A stretch of DNA of 64,000 nucleotides from Epiperipatus broadwayi (Eukaryota > Onychophora > Udeonychophora > Euonychophora > Peripatidae). Each line of letters starts with the position of its first letter. The first letter of the stretch is position 1. Location: contig JAQFVV010000180.1 of the NCBI GenBank assembly GCA_028023455.1, positions 494,001 through 558,000 of the forward strand, given 5' to 3'. Positions 1 through 12,099 of this stretch are shown here, piece by piece. The translations under genes and the position numbers were made by a program. Below the pieces are notes generated by a model that saw only the letters and a list, made by a program, of their open reading frames with translations, did not search any database and was not told the origin of the DNA.

Positions 1-760
1 CGTGATTTGCCAGGGGCTGTAGTTGGAGTGATGGGTTGATGCAACATTGCCTCATCCAGTGCTTCTTTGATGCTTGAGTAACTTAATTTATGAAGAGTTA
101 GTTTCAGTTGTTGCACTGCTTTCTCTGCCATTTCATTTAATTTTGCATGATATAGTGGTGCTAGTACATGTCATATCCCTCACTCTTCCAAAAAGACTTT
201 AAATTCTTCCGAAGTGAACCTGGTTCCATTTATCAGAAAGGAGCACTTCCGGAGAACCATGATACATAAAGATTTCTTTAAGAGTGCTTATAATTTCTTT
301 TGCACTCTTATTTTTTTACAAGTTTATATTCTGCCCACTTGGAGGCAGCATCTACTAATATAAATATAATGTTGCCATCTATTGGTCCACAATTGTTGGT
401 ATGTACACAGTTCCATAGTCTATTTTCTTTAGACCCTGGTGAATACTTTTTCTGGGGCAAGTTTGCAGTAGACTGATAAGGTCTGCACATTTTTATATGT
501 TTTTCTATCGCTGCTCAAGTCTGGCCTATGTACGTAGCTACGAGCAAGAGCTTTCGCTCTCACCATGCCAAGATGACTTTGATAAATTAGTTTTAATATT
601 TTTTCATGACCTATGGATGGAATCAAAACTTGGTCACCATTTATAGTACATCCATTCAACATTGATAGTTGTTGGTGAGCTGTCCTTAATGATTGGTTTA
701 GATAGAGTGGGTATTTATTTGACCATCCATTTCTAATTTCATCTAATTAGTTTTTTTTCT
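1..760 (-). pseudogene. Gypsy A integrase remnant (H2C2 linker region and catalytic core)
   Basis: The frame from about 760 to 500 reads through MLNGCTINGDQVLIPS and HLGMVRAKALARSYVHRPD, matching the HEGHLGIVRMKALARSYVWWPGMD region before the gypsy integrase core. A frameshift near 490 leads to WNCVHTNNCGPIDGNIIFILV and DAASKWAEY, the first core Asp region. A further break leads to HGSPEVLLSD near 260-230, the second Asp region, with the expected Asn-Gly after it altered. At least three disruptions are present. Confidence 0.8.
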
Positions 761-1180
761 GTGGTTTCCTGAGTTCAGTTAACTACAGTTTTACTGTTGA
801 CTGATTCAGGTTTCCAGTGATCTAAATTTTTTTATTCCTATCCGGTGTCTCAGAATTTTTCTAGGTTTACTATGAGTGGGGTTTGTTTTCTTGTGACAGT
901 TTACCTCAATAGGTTTGGTGTTTAGTTTCCCTTGTTTCACTGAATATAGTTTAGGAACTTATTCTTTACTTTTTCTATATGCATATTATTTTGTAGGCAT
1001 ATTTTAATCTCTAACAGTGTTAACCATTCCCTACCGATCAATGATGTTATATTACTTTTTACAATATATAAATCTAGAGTTTCATGATGATAGTTTGCAG
1101 TACCATGACTTTCACCACTCCAGTAATGTTAATGGAATTTCCATTTACATCTCTTGCCCTTACATCCATACTTTCAATTT

Positions 1181-1475
1181 TCAGTTTATTTTTTGTCCCG
1201 CTTTTAGTGTGATCCAGTCCCTCTGAGATATTACTGATACACCTGCTCCACTATCTATTTCCATTTTGACTGTTTTTCCATGTATTTTTACTAGTAACTT
1301 TATTTGTTTAAAATTACTAGTCTCAGTCTTATAGATTTCAGTGAGCTGTTCAGATTTTCTCATTTTATTTCTTGGGAAATCTCTATTTATTTTGATTTAA
1401 TTTTAGTTTGGCAAACTTTGACCAGATGTTTCACCTTTCCACAAATGTAACATCTTGCTTTGTAAGGTGACCATT
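1181..1475 (-). pseudogene. Gypsy A Gag zinc knuckle and aspartic protease remnant
   Basis: At about 1412-1453 the - strand encodes CYICGKVKHLVKVC, a CX2CX4HX4C retroviral-type zinc knuckle. A short gap with a stop separates it from a 60-residue frame (1363-1181) containing MEIDSGAGVSVISQRDW. DSGA is the active-site triad of retropepsin-like proteases, followed by the usual hydrophobic VSVIS strand. The fragment is broken and not functional. Confidence 0.75.
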
Positions 1476-1770
1476 CTTTTCGCAGTGAAAAGATTCCCAA
1501 TTTGCGTTTCATTTTTTGCTTCCCTGCTCACAGTTTGATTTGAGCTACTTACATCTGATTTTAGAAATTCTTTTGCATTATTTATTACTAACTCATTAGT
1601 GGCTTCTATGTAAGTTAACTCAGGATGGTCAACAATTGCTGAAGAAGTCTGTTATCATCTTCCATAGGAATTAGTCCATTAATACCTCATCTAAATAATC
1701 ACCTTATACATATGATTAGCCTCTTAATGCCATATTATAAGCTCTAAAACTTCCTCCTTCACTTGGTGTC

Positions 1771-3166
1771 TGTTACTTAACTATAGCCTGGCTATGTGTT
1801 TTGATAGTTTGGGGTCTTCAGATTCACATGATCGATTTATACCTCAATCAATTTTGGACCCCTGAAAAGCAACAATATGGCAATTTTAGTGACATCGTCC
1901 TTCACTTTATTGACTATGAAATATTTAGATGTTCGAGTTGTATAAACACAAATTGGGACTATGACAGTGAACAGAAAAGAAATACAGAGTTTGCAGACTA
2001 TACATAGCAAAGTATGGAGTGATACATAATAAAGATGAATTGAAAGTTAAATATTATGTGTGGATGATAATATAAACCTTATTGAAAGAATTAAAAAGAA
2101 TGAAATGAAATGAAATTGGACTAAACTTGTCTTAAACTAGAATTCAAGAGATTTTAAAAATCTTTGAATTTCCTTGAGTTGTCATATTTACTTTTAATAA
2201 AATTAAACCTTTCTTATATAAAATAAGAAGTCTAATTAAAATTTGATAAGTAGTTAAATATTTTAACTAAATTTTAGGAAATATAATAGTAGCCACTTCC
2301 AAGCCTCTCTTAGCTAAAATTAAATATCAAGATTTTTAAGTCATTCTTATTTATTGAAGTTAATTAATATTTGTTTCAGCAAATTGGAGAATTGTTATAA
2401 ATTTGAGCCTTTAATAAATGTCTAAAATGAATAAATTTTTCTATTGTGAATAATAAACTGTTAATTGAAAACATTGATTCAAATAAAATTAGAACAATGT
2501 TCATGCCAAAAACATTGATTCAAAAGTTAAAACAGTATTCATACCAAAGGTCTTTTTTTTTTTGGTTGCATATTAGATCACTAAAGAGAGAAATTGATTA
2601 AAAATTATGAAAAGTAAACTATTTTGTTTTCAAATTCATATCAAAAAATATCTCTTTTCAAATTGCAGATGTTTTAATCATGGAGTTCTTATTTATTATA
2701 TCTTATATATGTTAAATTCTTGAAAATTTTGATTGAGACTCCAAAATATACAAAAATCTTGTTTTATGATAATTTATTAGAATGAAATCTATGACCTGAA
2801 ATGATCTAAGCAAAAATGTGGATGCTTCATCCAGGCGGGCAATATTTTTATTAACAAGAGGACAAGAAACTATTAGATGAATTTAGTGATTAAGGCCTGT
2901 GAAAAGCAAGCACACAAACATTCAAGAAGCTTATCTCTATGTTCAGTTTATATGATTTATTTAACATTTATAATTATTCTGTGATCTAGGAAGAGACTTG
3001 AAAAGGTTTTAATGAAATACTATATGATAGAGATCTCTTGGGATAAGCTAAGGAATGCTACAAATTATTGTTCTTTAGTATATAGGTAAAATATTTTGAA
3101 TCTATTAAGATTCATAAATTGTATTTTTGATTTTTTTTTTTTGTTTTATCAAATGGCTTTTTTCAG
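1771..3166. other. AT-rich intron or intergenic sequence upstream of exon 1
   Basis: Low-complexity AT-rich sequence with no recognisable exon on either strand. The exon that should precede exon 1 (the helical region ending SLAQH in human POLRMT) was looked for and not found. This is therefore probably the 3' part of another large intron. Confidence 0.5.
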
Positions 3167-3248
3167 TTCAGGAATGACGTGTTTTGGTTGCCTCATAAAA
3201 TGGATTTTCGAGGGAGAATTTACAGTAATTGTCTACTCCGTTATTCAG
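3167..3248 (+). CDS. POLRMT: POLRMT-like exon 1 (as numbered here): DxxGR motif
   Basis: The exon encodes 27 residues plus one base, starting FRNDVFWLPHKMDFRGRIY. This matches the human segment RDRVFWLPHNMDFRGRTY and includes the DxxGR motif (T7 Asp421-Arg425), which contacts the template and RNA-DNA hybrid; both Asp and Arg are kept. The conserved proline-rich stretch after this motif (human YPCPPHFNHLG) is replaced by a sequence reading YSNCLLRYSG. The acceptor is ttttttcag and the donor gtaatt. A second cag three to five bases inside is possible but would break the alignment. The last base G pairs with GT of the next exon to give Gly. No upstream coding exon is recognisable in 1-3166. Confidence 0.9.
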
Positions 3249-3879
3249 GTAATTATTTATATATTGCATTATCTTATATTGACATATGGATAGATTGAAA
3301 ATAAGCATTGTTTATTTAAATATTTACTTTTTCTTTAGAGAAGAACAATATATTATTTAACACATGACTTTGGAGACCAGATTGAGGATTTAAAATGTGA
3401 GAATTATAGAAACAATAAAATAATGCGTAGTTCCTTATGATAATTGCAGCTTAATATTGACTTTGGAAGAACGATTTTTTTTTAGAAATTTAAAGAATTA
3501 AATAGTAAATAAACTAAATTGCTTTTATGTTTTTATCAAGATAAACAAAATTATTATGAATAAAAATACCAAATAAATACAGGATTGGGGGAGAGGATGT
3601 ACATGTCATATTTATACATAATAAGTTTAATACTTTGTAAAGTGATGGGTAATTTTTAACACCTTAATAAAATGCTTATTTGAATTCATTAAATAATAAT
3701 TTGTCAGTAGATTGATGCAATATTCTAAATGCAAATATTCTTGTATGACTGATGATTTTATTAGTTGGATTTATGAATAAGATGTTTTCTAATGCTTATA
3801 AACTCTGGGAAGTAAAATAATTGAAGGAAATTATTGAAATTTCTTTTAAAAAATAGTTTCCCAAAAAAAAGAAAGATGT

Positions 3880-5420
3880 CATATATATATATAAAAAATT
3901 CATTCATTTGTAACAGTATATATATGCCATTACATTATTTTAAAATTAAAATAAAGGGCAAAATAAATCTTAAGTAAAAATGATTTTATTAAAAATTAAA
4001 AGCCAAAAATTAAAAGAGTTATGTTAACATATATATCACACAGATGGAAAACTTTAAAACTATTTTAAGGAAAAAAAAAAGTATTTAAAAGTATTTTTTT
4101 GTAAAAAAAAGTAAAGATCTAAAGATAAAGATTGATATTTTTGAAAATAGAAAATGTTGATTTCTATCATGTTTAATCTTAGAAAATGGAAATGATTGTT
4201 CTATTAATTAAATGTAAAGCAAACTAGCCCTTGGGACACTAAATAATAAAGGTCAGAAAGAGAATGAAATTAAAGATTGACCAATGGAAGCACCGAGCCA
4301 CAGCATGGACCAAAAAAGAGACCTGAAGATCAGTGATATCTTGTTCATTGGATCCGAAAATTTGCTGATAAGGGAGGTCTAATCCTATAAAAAGAAAAAA
4401 ATAAGTTGTTGCAAAAAGTTGATTATTAATCTACATACAAACTGTAGCTGTATTTCAGAGTCTGCAGTAGATTTAATTTCTTGACAAACAGCTGAGGCCT
4501 CCCGATGACAGTTCTTTACCAAATGAATGGCAAGTAGCGGCTTTGTTTCAAAGGAGGACAAACAATCTACGAAAGTGATCACAAAGATGGACCTCTGAAT
4601 CTGCCAGAATCCGTAAAGTATGAACTCTTGTGTTTATGTAATATGAATTTTTTCAAATTTGCAATTAGTAACTGAAAATCAGAACTCTTATCTGACCTAA
4701 AGAAAAATTCCAAATCAATTATTAATAATAATTTTTTTTATGCATATGTTTAATTAATCATTTCCATTTCTTTTTTTTTGTTACGTGTTAATTAAAATGT
4801 ATTAAATTTAAGTTGGGTGTAGATGGCTACACAGATTCGTTAATGTTTAGTTAGTTATTTCTCAAGATTTCGTATGCATAAAATATATATATATATCGGT
4901 AAATATGACATCTCATGCTGAGTGTCCAAACGTATTTATTCATGTATCTTTTAAGTTATTGTCAATGTTTATTTTAAAGGGGTTTAATTTCAGGCTATTT
5001 GTTTCGTAGTTAGGTTGATGCTGGTGGAGGGATATATGGGTGTTTATATCAATGTAATGTGAAGTGTGTTAGCATACAGGGCAAAGCCCAATTGAATGCA
5101 TGACCCAAAGATGTCATTGTGTTGCAATGGACGCAGACATATTTCCTGCGACACTGATCCCTTTAGCTCTATGGATAGGGACTATAAGTCAGCAAATAGA
5201 CTGCTCTCCCCCATACGTAGCATTTCTCTTAAATGTTATATACATGACTCCTTCACCAGACAGTCACACATTCCTGTACTGGACGAGGATCATGTCCTTC
5301 AAATAATACCATGCTGCAGACGCACATTCCTGACTGCATGGTTTTATTTTAGCATATTCGTATTGCATTGGTTGCATCTGTTTATCTGGAAGTAGGCGTT
5401 GGGTTGGCTACAAACTTTTA
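3880..5420 (+). repeat. Dispersed repeat, copy 1 (inverted copy at 22984-24480)
   Basis: Several segments recur in reverse orientation in intron 4, in collinear order. Examples are actagcccttggg near 4205 (matching 24190), aaatttaagttgggtgt near 4806 (matching 23500), and attcctgtactggacgagg near 5270 (matching 23150). Middle parts are poorly conserved by eye. Short frames inside (for example 4582-4385 on the - strand) resemble nothing I know. It is probably an old transposable element of unknown class in intron 1. Confidence 0.55.
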
Positions 5421-5721
5421 GTCTGAGGTTGAATGATTGTTTTGGAAAAGTTTTTACCTGAGTAATCTACATAGCCTATCTATACTCAACATTATAAAAC
5501 AAACTTCTATAAACTGTCCATCTGTGCGGACTTGCTAAAATAATTTAAATTAATATTAAAATCTAAACAAGTTAAATTTATTCCTCAATTTTAAATTTAT
5601 ATATGTGCATCAATAAATGGTTTTTTTTTTTTGTGTGTGTAATAATACTGGCAGTGGTTTATTTTTTTGTTTTAAATCTTTTTCTTTATTAAAATGTTTT
5701 AAATAAAGTCTTATATATTAA

Positions 5722-5895
5722 ATCTCTGCATCTCCTTGAGCTAGTGGCATGGGCTAACGGTCAATAATAATATATAATTAAAAGTTGGATCTTTCCCAAA
5801 GCATATCTGCCTACTATACAAATTTTCCAGGTTCAAATGGCCTGGTGGCACCTTGTATGGCAGATATGGTAAGACTCAAAATTCCCCGATCGTTA
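5722..5895 (+). repeat. Short SINE-like repeat, copy 1
   Basis: The segment containing ctgcctactatacaaatttt, ccaggttcaaatggcctggt and atggtaagac recurs in reverse orientation at 22565-22725. The sequence ggttcaaat (ggttcgaat in the other copy) resembles a polymerase III B box, suggesting a tRNA-derived SINE. The distance to a possible A box is longer than usual, so the class is uncertain. Confidence 0.45.
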
Positions 5896-5899
5896 TACA

Positions 5900-8800
5900 T
5901 TAAAAAAGCTGCTGATAATTTTAAATATAGACTCTTAAACAGTTTGTGACTTGAATCAAGATATCAAAATAAGATATATTATCTGAAGTTAAAGAAAATT
6001 TTCTATCACTTCTCATACCAAAACTTAAAAATTGTTTTGATAAGCAATTATTTTTTTCATATCGAAGACTAAGCCAATTAATCATTATCACTAGCTAAAC
6101 TTAGTTTAAATTTTAATATATTTTTCAAAGCATTGTGAAGAAAGTGACATGGAAAATTATCATGAATAATTTTTTTTTTTCTAAATACAAGTTAATCATA
6201 TAAATAACAATATAGGAACTCATATGAATGCATCATTTTATTGTTTATTCTCTCACTTAAATTTTGATAGTAAAATGAGAATTTTTTTTTTCTAATAAAT
6301 ATTGTTTTTGTTCAGATATTCTCATCATAAAAATCGCAATTTATGTACTTTTATTGATAATAAATTTTAATTTTTATATAAAAATATATAATTATTGATA
6401 AATAAAGTAAAAAGTGTAAATAGCTCACTGCAAGGTAAAGGTTTTCTACTATAACTTCATAATGAAAAAACAGCAAAGAAAAAGACATTATCAGGTTACC
6501 CAATTTCTGCAAAGTGTAGACTTTAACAGTTTTTTTCATCTTGTTTTGATGATCACTGGCTAGTATTTACTGGTTTTCAATCTTTTAGAGTTGTCATGTT
6601 TTCTTTAATATTGGGAAGCATGTCTGTTAAATGGCATATTTGAAGATAGTAGTTGGCACATTGTTGGCTCAAATTCAGCTAGAAAATTTGGACACCTAAT
6701 GGCTATGGGATAACTATTGAAGAAGTGAAACTCATTTCCCTGTTCCTAGTCGATCATGGTTATTGAAGTGGTGCATATGTATGCAGATATACTTGCTTCA
6801 TTCTTGCATAATTCCCCATCATATGCAATAATTTTTTTAAGATTCACACACATTTGTAATATACATGTGTGTGTGAGTGTACAATTATATATTATTAAAA
6901 GTTAAAAGTATCTTATTTTAAATTATAAATTAAAAGCTGTTTAAATTAATTAAATAAATGTTTATGTATTATATACAATGGAAAAAGGGTTGATAATGGA
7001 AAAAAAACATTACAGGAGGAAATGTTAGTGCCTTATTTCCCTATTCATAGTTAAAATCGGTTAAAATAGTTACAGTTGAACACTTTTAAAATCTGCTCAT
7101 GTTTAGGGGTGTTAGAAAGTAAAACATAAACAAAAGCAAGGAAACAGACTTGGTTGCAAGTTAAGTAATGAGGAAGTAAATTGTTAATGGAACTGTAATT
7201 AAATGTAGAATAGGATCAAATCCATTAAGAACCCAAAAGTGCACCCGAGGCATACAAAATATAAATATAAGCTTAGAAGGGGGCATTGTTTGAGGATTCT
7301 GTTTATTCAAATTATTCAGCTGATTCTTCTGCATACTTTTCTGCTTCATTGATAAAACAGACTCTTATATTTTTGTAAAATTGATTTTGATCTGTAATAT
7401 AAAAAGATAGCGAGTAATCTTGCGTCAGCTTCACTATGGTCATCGGCGAAGCATGGTGTCAAGATGATAGTCCCAGCAACATGACTGAAATCCATCTAGG
7501 TTTCTATCAATTTTATGCTGATCCCAAGAAACAATGAAATGCCATATTGATATCTGCACAGAGAAATCCACGGAATCACTACAATCTTGCCATTAAACTT
7601 TGTTAAAATACATTCGACTGTCTTTTACTAACTGTAACCAAATTATTGTTATTTATGCACTAGTCTTAACATTAGTAAAATTCTATAATATTATTAATTA
7701 TATCAAAATCTGCGGGTTTTTATTATTAGAAATTTAATTTTATATTTTATCTTGTTTATATGTTAACTTGAATGATGGGGGGAGTAAGTTTTCAAATAGT
7801 TTAAAAATGTGTTTACGCTTCTCTTCCCCTGACGACCCAGTGATATTATGAGTTGAGAAGACACTAAGTTTAAAATAATAAAGTAAAAAACAACAATATG
7901 TATTTTGACTGAGTTTCATTTTTTACCTCCCCTCCCCCCTCCCATCATTTCAAGTAAAGTTATTTTTTTCTCTTTCTTCCAACTTGCTAAAAGAGAATTA
8001 TTGGAGGATGATGAGTGTTATTCCTATAGTTTAACATTTTATGTAAATAGTATTGCTTAAGTGTTGCCCTACAAACTTGTGAGAAAATAAATAAATCAAT
8101 TCTGTGTTATAATTTAGATATTTCCATAAGGTGAAAAAAAAAAGTTTTAATTATTTAAAATGTCTGTATTTCATTATATATGTGTGACATGCATTTATAT
8201 ACGTAATTAAAACTGCAAATTGTCTTTATTGAATCAGTGTAATAAATAACGAACTAAAACATAGCATTATGGGTTATTAATATTCTGCCCTTGTTTGAAT
8301 ATATTATAATTAGATTTTAAAGTTATTATCCAATTGTGGATGGGTTACAGTTTGAAATAAATTTTCTATTTGGTTAAATGGGAATACATGCTTTATTGTA
8401 AAAGAAATTTGTTATTTTAATTTAGTATAGCTGAAGGTTAATTAAATCATATTTTCATTCCCATAATTGCATTGCTGCCTGTAAGTGTGCTGCAATGGTC
8501 ATTTAAATTATCCGTTACCTCTATTTCCTGAACGATACACTCATCTATGTATAGGCAGTGCATCCAGAGCCTTCTACACCTTTCCATCCTCTAATCTCAG
8601 AATTAGCATCGGATTAGGTTCAGCAAAAGGACTGAAGACTCTTAGCCACCCCAAATCTTAGATAATGCATGTGTCTCATTCAGATGCACCTTTGTTTAGA
8701 AGCAGGAACACACCTGTGGCCAGGGACATCCATGTTTAATCATGAATTCTGCCACCAGATCGCCATGCCGATCTTTCGTTCTTTTTCAATCATTGACAGC

Positions 8801-9466
8801 CCACAAACAATGTAGGACCACGATACTCCAAATCAAATCTTAAAAGGTAACTTTCACCTATATATTAGCCATAGCCCTAGGTAGCCTAAATCCAACCTGT
8901 ACACAATAATCCCTTCTTTTTTAAAATTAAATAAATAATAAATCATTAAATTCAAACCCATAATGGACTGACCTGTATTTAGGTACTATTATCTATGGAT
9001 CAAATAGGGGACACTTAATTTCTGTAGCTCGCTATCACCTTTAAATATATTTATGTGAAAACCATTATATAATCTCTGAATGTTCATTTATTGATTAGAT
9101 TTGGAAGCTGATATTAGTAAATAATCTTGAGTAGTTTAGGCAAACAACCTATATTCGTTTATTAAAGTTACATAATTGAGAACATGTTTTTATGGAATAT
9201 AATAATAGATCACAGGTATTTGTAAATGTTGCTTAAATTATACATAATACTTTATAAGATATGGTTCAATAAATAGATTATTCTTATTTTTCCATATTAA
9301 CAAAATATTATCTATTTATCTTAATTAATTATCTCAAATATGAAATGTATTTCTTTTTTATTGCATGAAAATGAATATGTTAATATGTTTTTTAAGTTTT
9401 TTTTTTTATTGTTTTTTCTCTTTTTCTGTAACAAAATTATATATTTAAAATATTTATTCATTTCAG
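5900..9466. other. Intron 1, distal part: no gene recognised
   Basis: AT-rich sequence with several long T runs. Around 8460-8960 the composition becomes less AT-rich, which suggests an old insertion, but no coding match or second copy was recognised in this window. Confidence 0.4.
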
Positions 9467-9578
9467 GTCAAGATACTGATCGTGGACTTATAAAATTGGC
9501 CAAAGGGAAAATGTTAGGAGAAACTGGCTTGAACTGGTTGAAAATTCATTTAGTTAATTTGTCAGGACATAAAAAGAC
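9467..9578 (+). CDS. POLRMT: POLRMT-like exon 2: WLKIHLVNL segment
   Basis: After the split Gly codon the exon reads QDTDRGLIKLAKGKMLGETG and then LNWLKIHLVNLSGHKK. It matches T7 (NDMTKGLLTLAKGKPIG, then WLKIH) and human POLRMT (LGSDVARALLEFAQGRPLG, then WLKIHLVNLTG). This is the strongest single family signature in the window. The element lies just after the DxxGR motif in the palm. The acceptor is atttcag and the donor a consensus gtaagt. The exon ends after two bases of a Thr codon that is completed across the 79-bp intron that follows. Confidence 0.95.
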
Positions 9579-9657
9579 GTAAGTATATTTACCTGCGATT
9601 ATCTAATTCTATATATATGTGTTTTTTAAATTATAAATCATTTATTTTAATTAATAG
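9579..9657 (+). other. Intron 2, only 79 bp
   Basis: A minimal intron with donor gtaagt and acceptor ttaatag lies between two clearly homologous exons. Its small size contrasts with neighbouring introns of 6 to 16 kb. It holds only AT-rich sequence and no insertion. Confidence 0.9.
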
Positions 9658-9736
9658 AAGTTCTCTTATTGAACGCCTAAAGTTTGCAGATGAGATTCTA
9701 CCTTCTATTATGGCCTCAGCGGATCATCCTTTAAAT
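9658..9736 (+). CDS. POLRMT: POLRMT-like exon 3: RLKFADEILPSIMASADHPLN segment
   Basis: The exon completes a Thr codon and encodes 26 further residues, among them LIERLKFADEILPSIMASAD. These align with human LRKRLAFAEEVMDDILDSADQPL and T7 FPERIKFIEENHENIMACAKSPL. This helical segment leads from the palm toward the WW motif of the next exon. The donor is gtaaga and the exon ends in phase 0. There is no frameshift or stop. Confidence 0.92.
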
Positions 9737-10394
9737 GTAAGATTTTCCATTGATTGCATTACTGCTATTTAACATTTGTAGATTATATTTTACATCAAGC
9801 ATTTTGATTTATAAATTAATGCATGTAATTAATATTTGAAATAGAAACATATTCAAGTTGCATATTAAATAACATTTTTGGGTACTTAAGTGTTAGACTG
9901 ATAATGACACTTCGCACCAATGTTACAAAGTATCGTCCAAAAAATACTGAAGTCACAAGTATGTGGTATATTTACTTTTTTAAATGTCGTTTCCTTTTTT
10001 TTTTACTTAATATATGTGTCCATTATTTTTTTTGTTCACTTTTTCTCTTTAAGTATATTGGGCTAACTCTTAAATACCTATTTTTGTTGACTAATGATTG
10101 AAAACATTTATGTTTAGACATATGTATATTAAGCATCTTCGATCAAAACTGAAACTACTTCAGATTCTGTAATTAATCCATATATCTTAATTCGCCTTTA
10201 GATTTTTTTCAACACAGATTGTCATAAGAATTCTGATGGGTATTATTGACAAAACTTTTCTCATAAAATTGTCTTCCTTTTGAATTCATAAGCATAACAA
10301 TGAATAAAATTGTCATGCAATAAGATGCCTCTGACTTTTACTTTGAAAGCCATCTAAGCTTCTGGTAAGATTAGTTAGCTAAAATTCACTCATA

Positions 10395-10500
10395 GAAATC
10401 TGATTGAACCACTAAACATCACATGATCACAATTTCTTATGCATGCTCATAACTGTTATTAAAACAGGCAAAACTCTCCATACAGTAGTGCCACTCATCT
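10395..10500 (+). repeat. Fragment of foldback repeat family F
   Basis: Carries the family's end sequence: catcacatgatca, then ttaaaacaggcaaaactctc, then catacagtagtgccac. It is a short fragment in intron 3 of the repeat seen in full at 16340-17125, 49790-51235 and 57855-58990. Confidence 0.55.
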
Positions 10501-11099
10501 TATTGCATTACTATATAGTGTACATTGATTTTATTATTGTTTACTTTTATTATTTTTGAAATTGAAAGAGAGACTTTAGTTGATATAAGCTAGAGAAGAA
10601 ATAAATGTATATTCGTTATTTTTTAGAGAAATTGTGGTGAATAGGTTTTTTTTTCAGAGATAAGGTCCTCCTAATATAGAATCAAGATGCCAATAAACTC
10701 CGCAACATTATTGAAGTTTTTGGATTTGCTTTTATTCTTCAAATAGAGATATCACTGAATTTTAGAAAAAATAAAGTTCTTTTTAAAACAAATTATAACA
10801 GTGTTCTGTACATTTATTCACAGTTTATTATTTAAGCATTGATTTAACCAATAAATACTAGATGAAATGGCAGCAGATTTCTAGTTTCTGCTTATTCAGA
10901 AACTAAATTAATAATTATAAAAGTTACTTAAGAATTCTGTCTTGCCACCTAATTCTCTTAGGGTGCTATATGATTCTTAATAAAATGTACATTTCAAAAA
11001 CAATTTTAGGAAGTTTATAATGAATAATATTAAATACCTATATTTTATATTAAGGGAATTAATAAGAACTAGAGACATTCAATAATACATTTGTTGTGT

Positions 11100-11820
11100 T
11101 TGGTTGAATTGCAGGTTTCAGACTCAAACCAACAGTAATATCAAAAATATAAACACTCACTATTTAATATGCATAATTTATTAGAACAAATATACATAAA
11201 TATTATACAATCAATAAATACAATTTGATGTATAACTTAGTCAATAATGAGCTAGTCGTGCTGAAGACTAGACTCACTTCCAGCTGTATATTTAGCTCGG
11301 CTTGTGAGTTCTAATCTTAACTTGTCCAGCTGTACTGTATAGCTTGCCTCGAGTTTGTTAAATGATTCTTCTGGCTATACTAGACAACTTATCTTGAGTC
11401 CGCCATAGTCGTAGCAGTTTTCTGTCCTAGCAAAGATTTGCCTCACTGCATAGACGTATCGATAGTGAATGATGTTGGAAGTGGTTTCAATGGAAATCAC
11501 ATTCAGTTGTCCAGGTTAGACAGATCTTATCTCTCTTAAGAGCACGTACTGTCATTTAAGTTAGACAGACTTTCTCTCTCTGTATATCCATATAGATATA
11601 TCTCCCGTGCTTCCAAAAAGATTGACTATTTATTGACAAATCCACTATCTTACTGGCAGCAGTCGGATTCAGAGAGCCTAACCAATGATAGGATTTTGTA
11701 TACATCTTACACATTGTCCATACTTGGTTTTTACCCTTTGGCCATATTTTTACATTGATTATCCACATGTTTACACATTGGTAAGTGGTAATGAGTGCTC
11801 AATCCAATCAAATAAAGAAA
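11100..11820. other. Less AT-rich insertion-like segment in intron 3, unidentified
   Basis: The base composition and rarity of long A/T runs differ from the flanks, as in an inserted element. No homologous copy elsewhere in the window and no protein family match was recognised. A - strand frame at 11768-11556 shows nothing diagnostic. Confidence 0.3.
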
Positions 11821-12099
11821 GAATCTAAACTAGTTCATTTCTGAAAGCAAGGTCAGATATAACAACATTAAACAAGCAAATAAAAATGTACTTTAGAAAA
11901 ATTGAAAAACTATTGTGTACGTGTAGATTATTTAATAAGTATTTAAAATTATGTGGGAAAAGAAATCCAATATTTAAAATGACAATGAAAAATATAGAAC
12001 ATACATAGGTATGATTGATAGAAAGATAAAATAGGCTAATAGAAATTGAGTAGAACTATATAAATAAATAATTGGTGATTTATTGGGAAGTAATATTAA

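Larger units (their letters stand above)
1..1770 (-). mobile_element. Decayed, internally deleted Ty3/gypsy retrotransposon A
   Basis: Read on the - strand from about 1.5 kb towards 1, the order is Gag zinc knuckle, aspartic protease, then integrase H2C2 region and catalytic core, as in K02A2.6-like gypsy elements. The reverse transcriptase and most of RNase H, which should lie between protease and integrase, do not fit in the roughly 0.4 kb available, so the element has lost them. Frameshifts and stops interrupt the frames. The element may continue past position 1. It lies antisense to the host gene. Confidence 0.8.

Noticed and set aside
3096-3293. 65-codon + frame overlapping exon 1
   Set aside because: It is in another frame from the one encoding VFWLPHKMDFRGR, and its sequence is a shadow of that exon.
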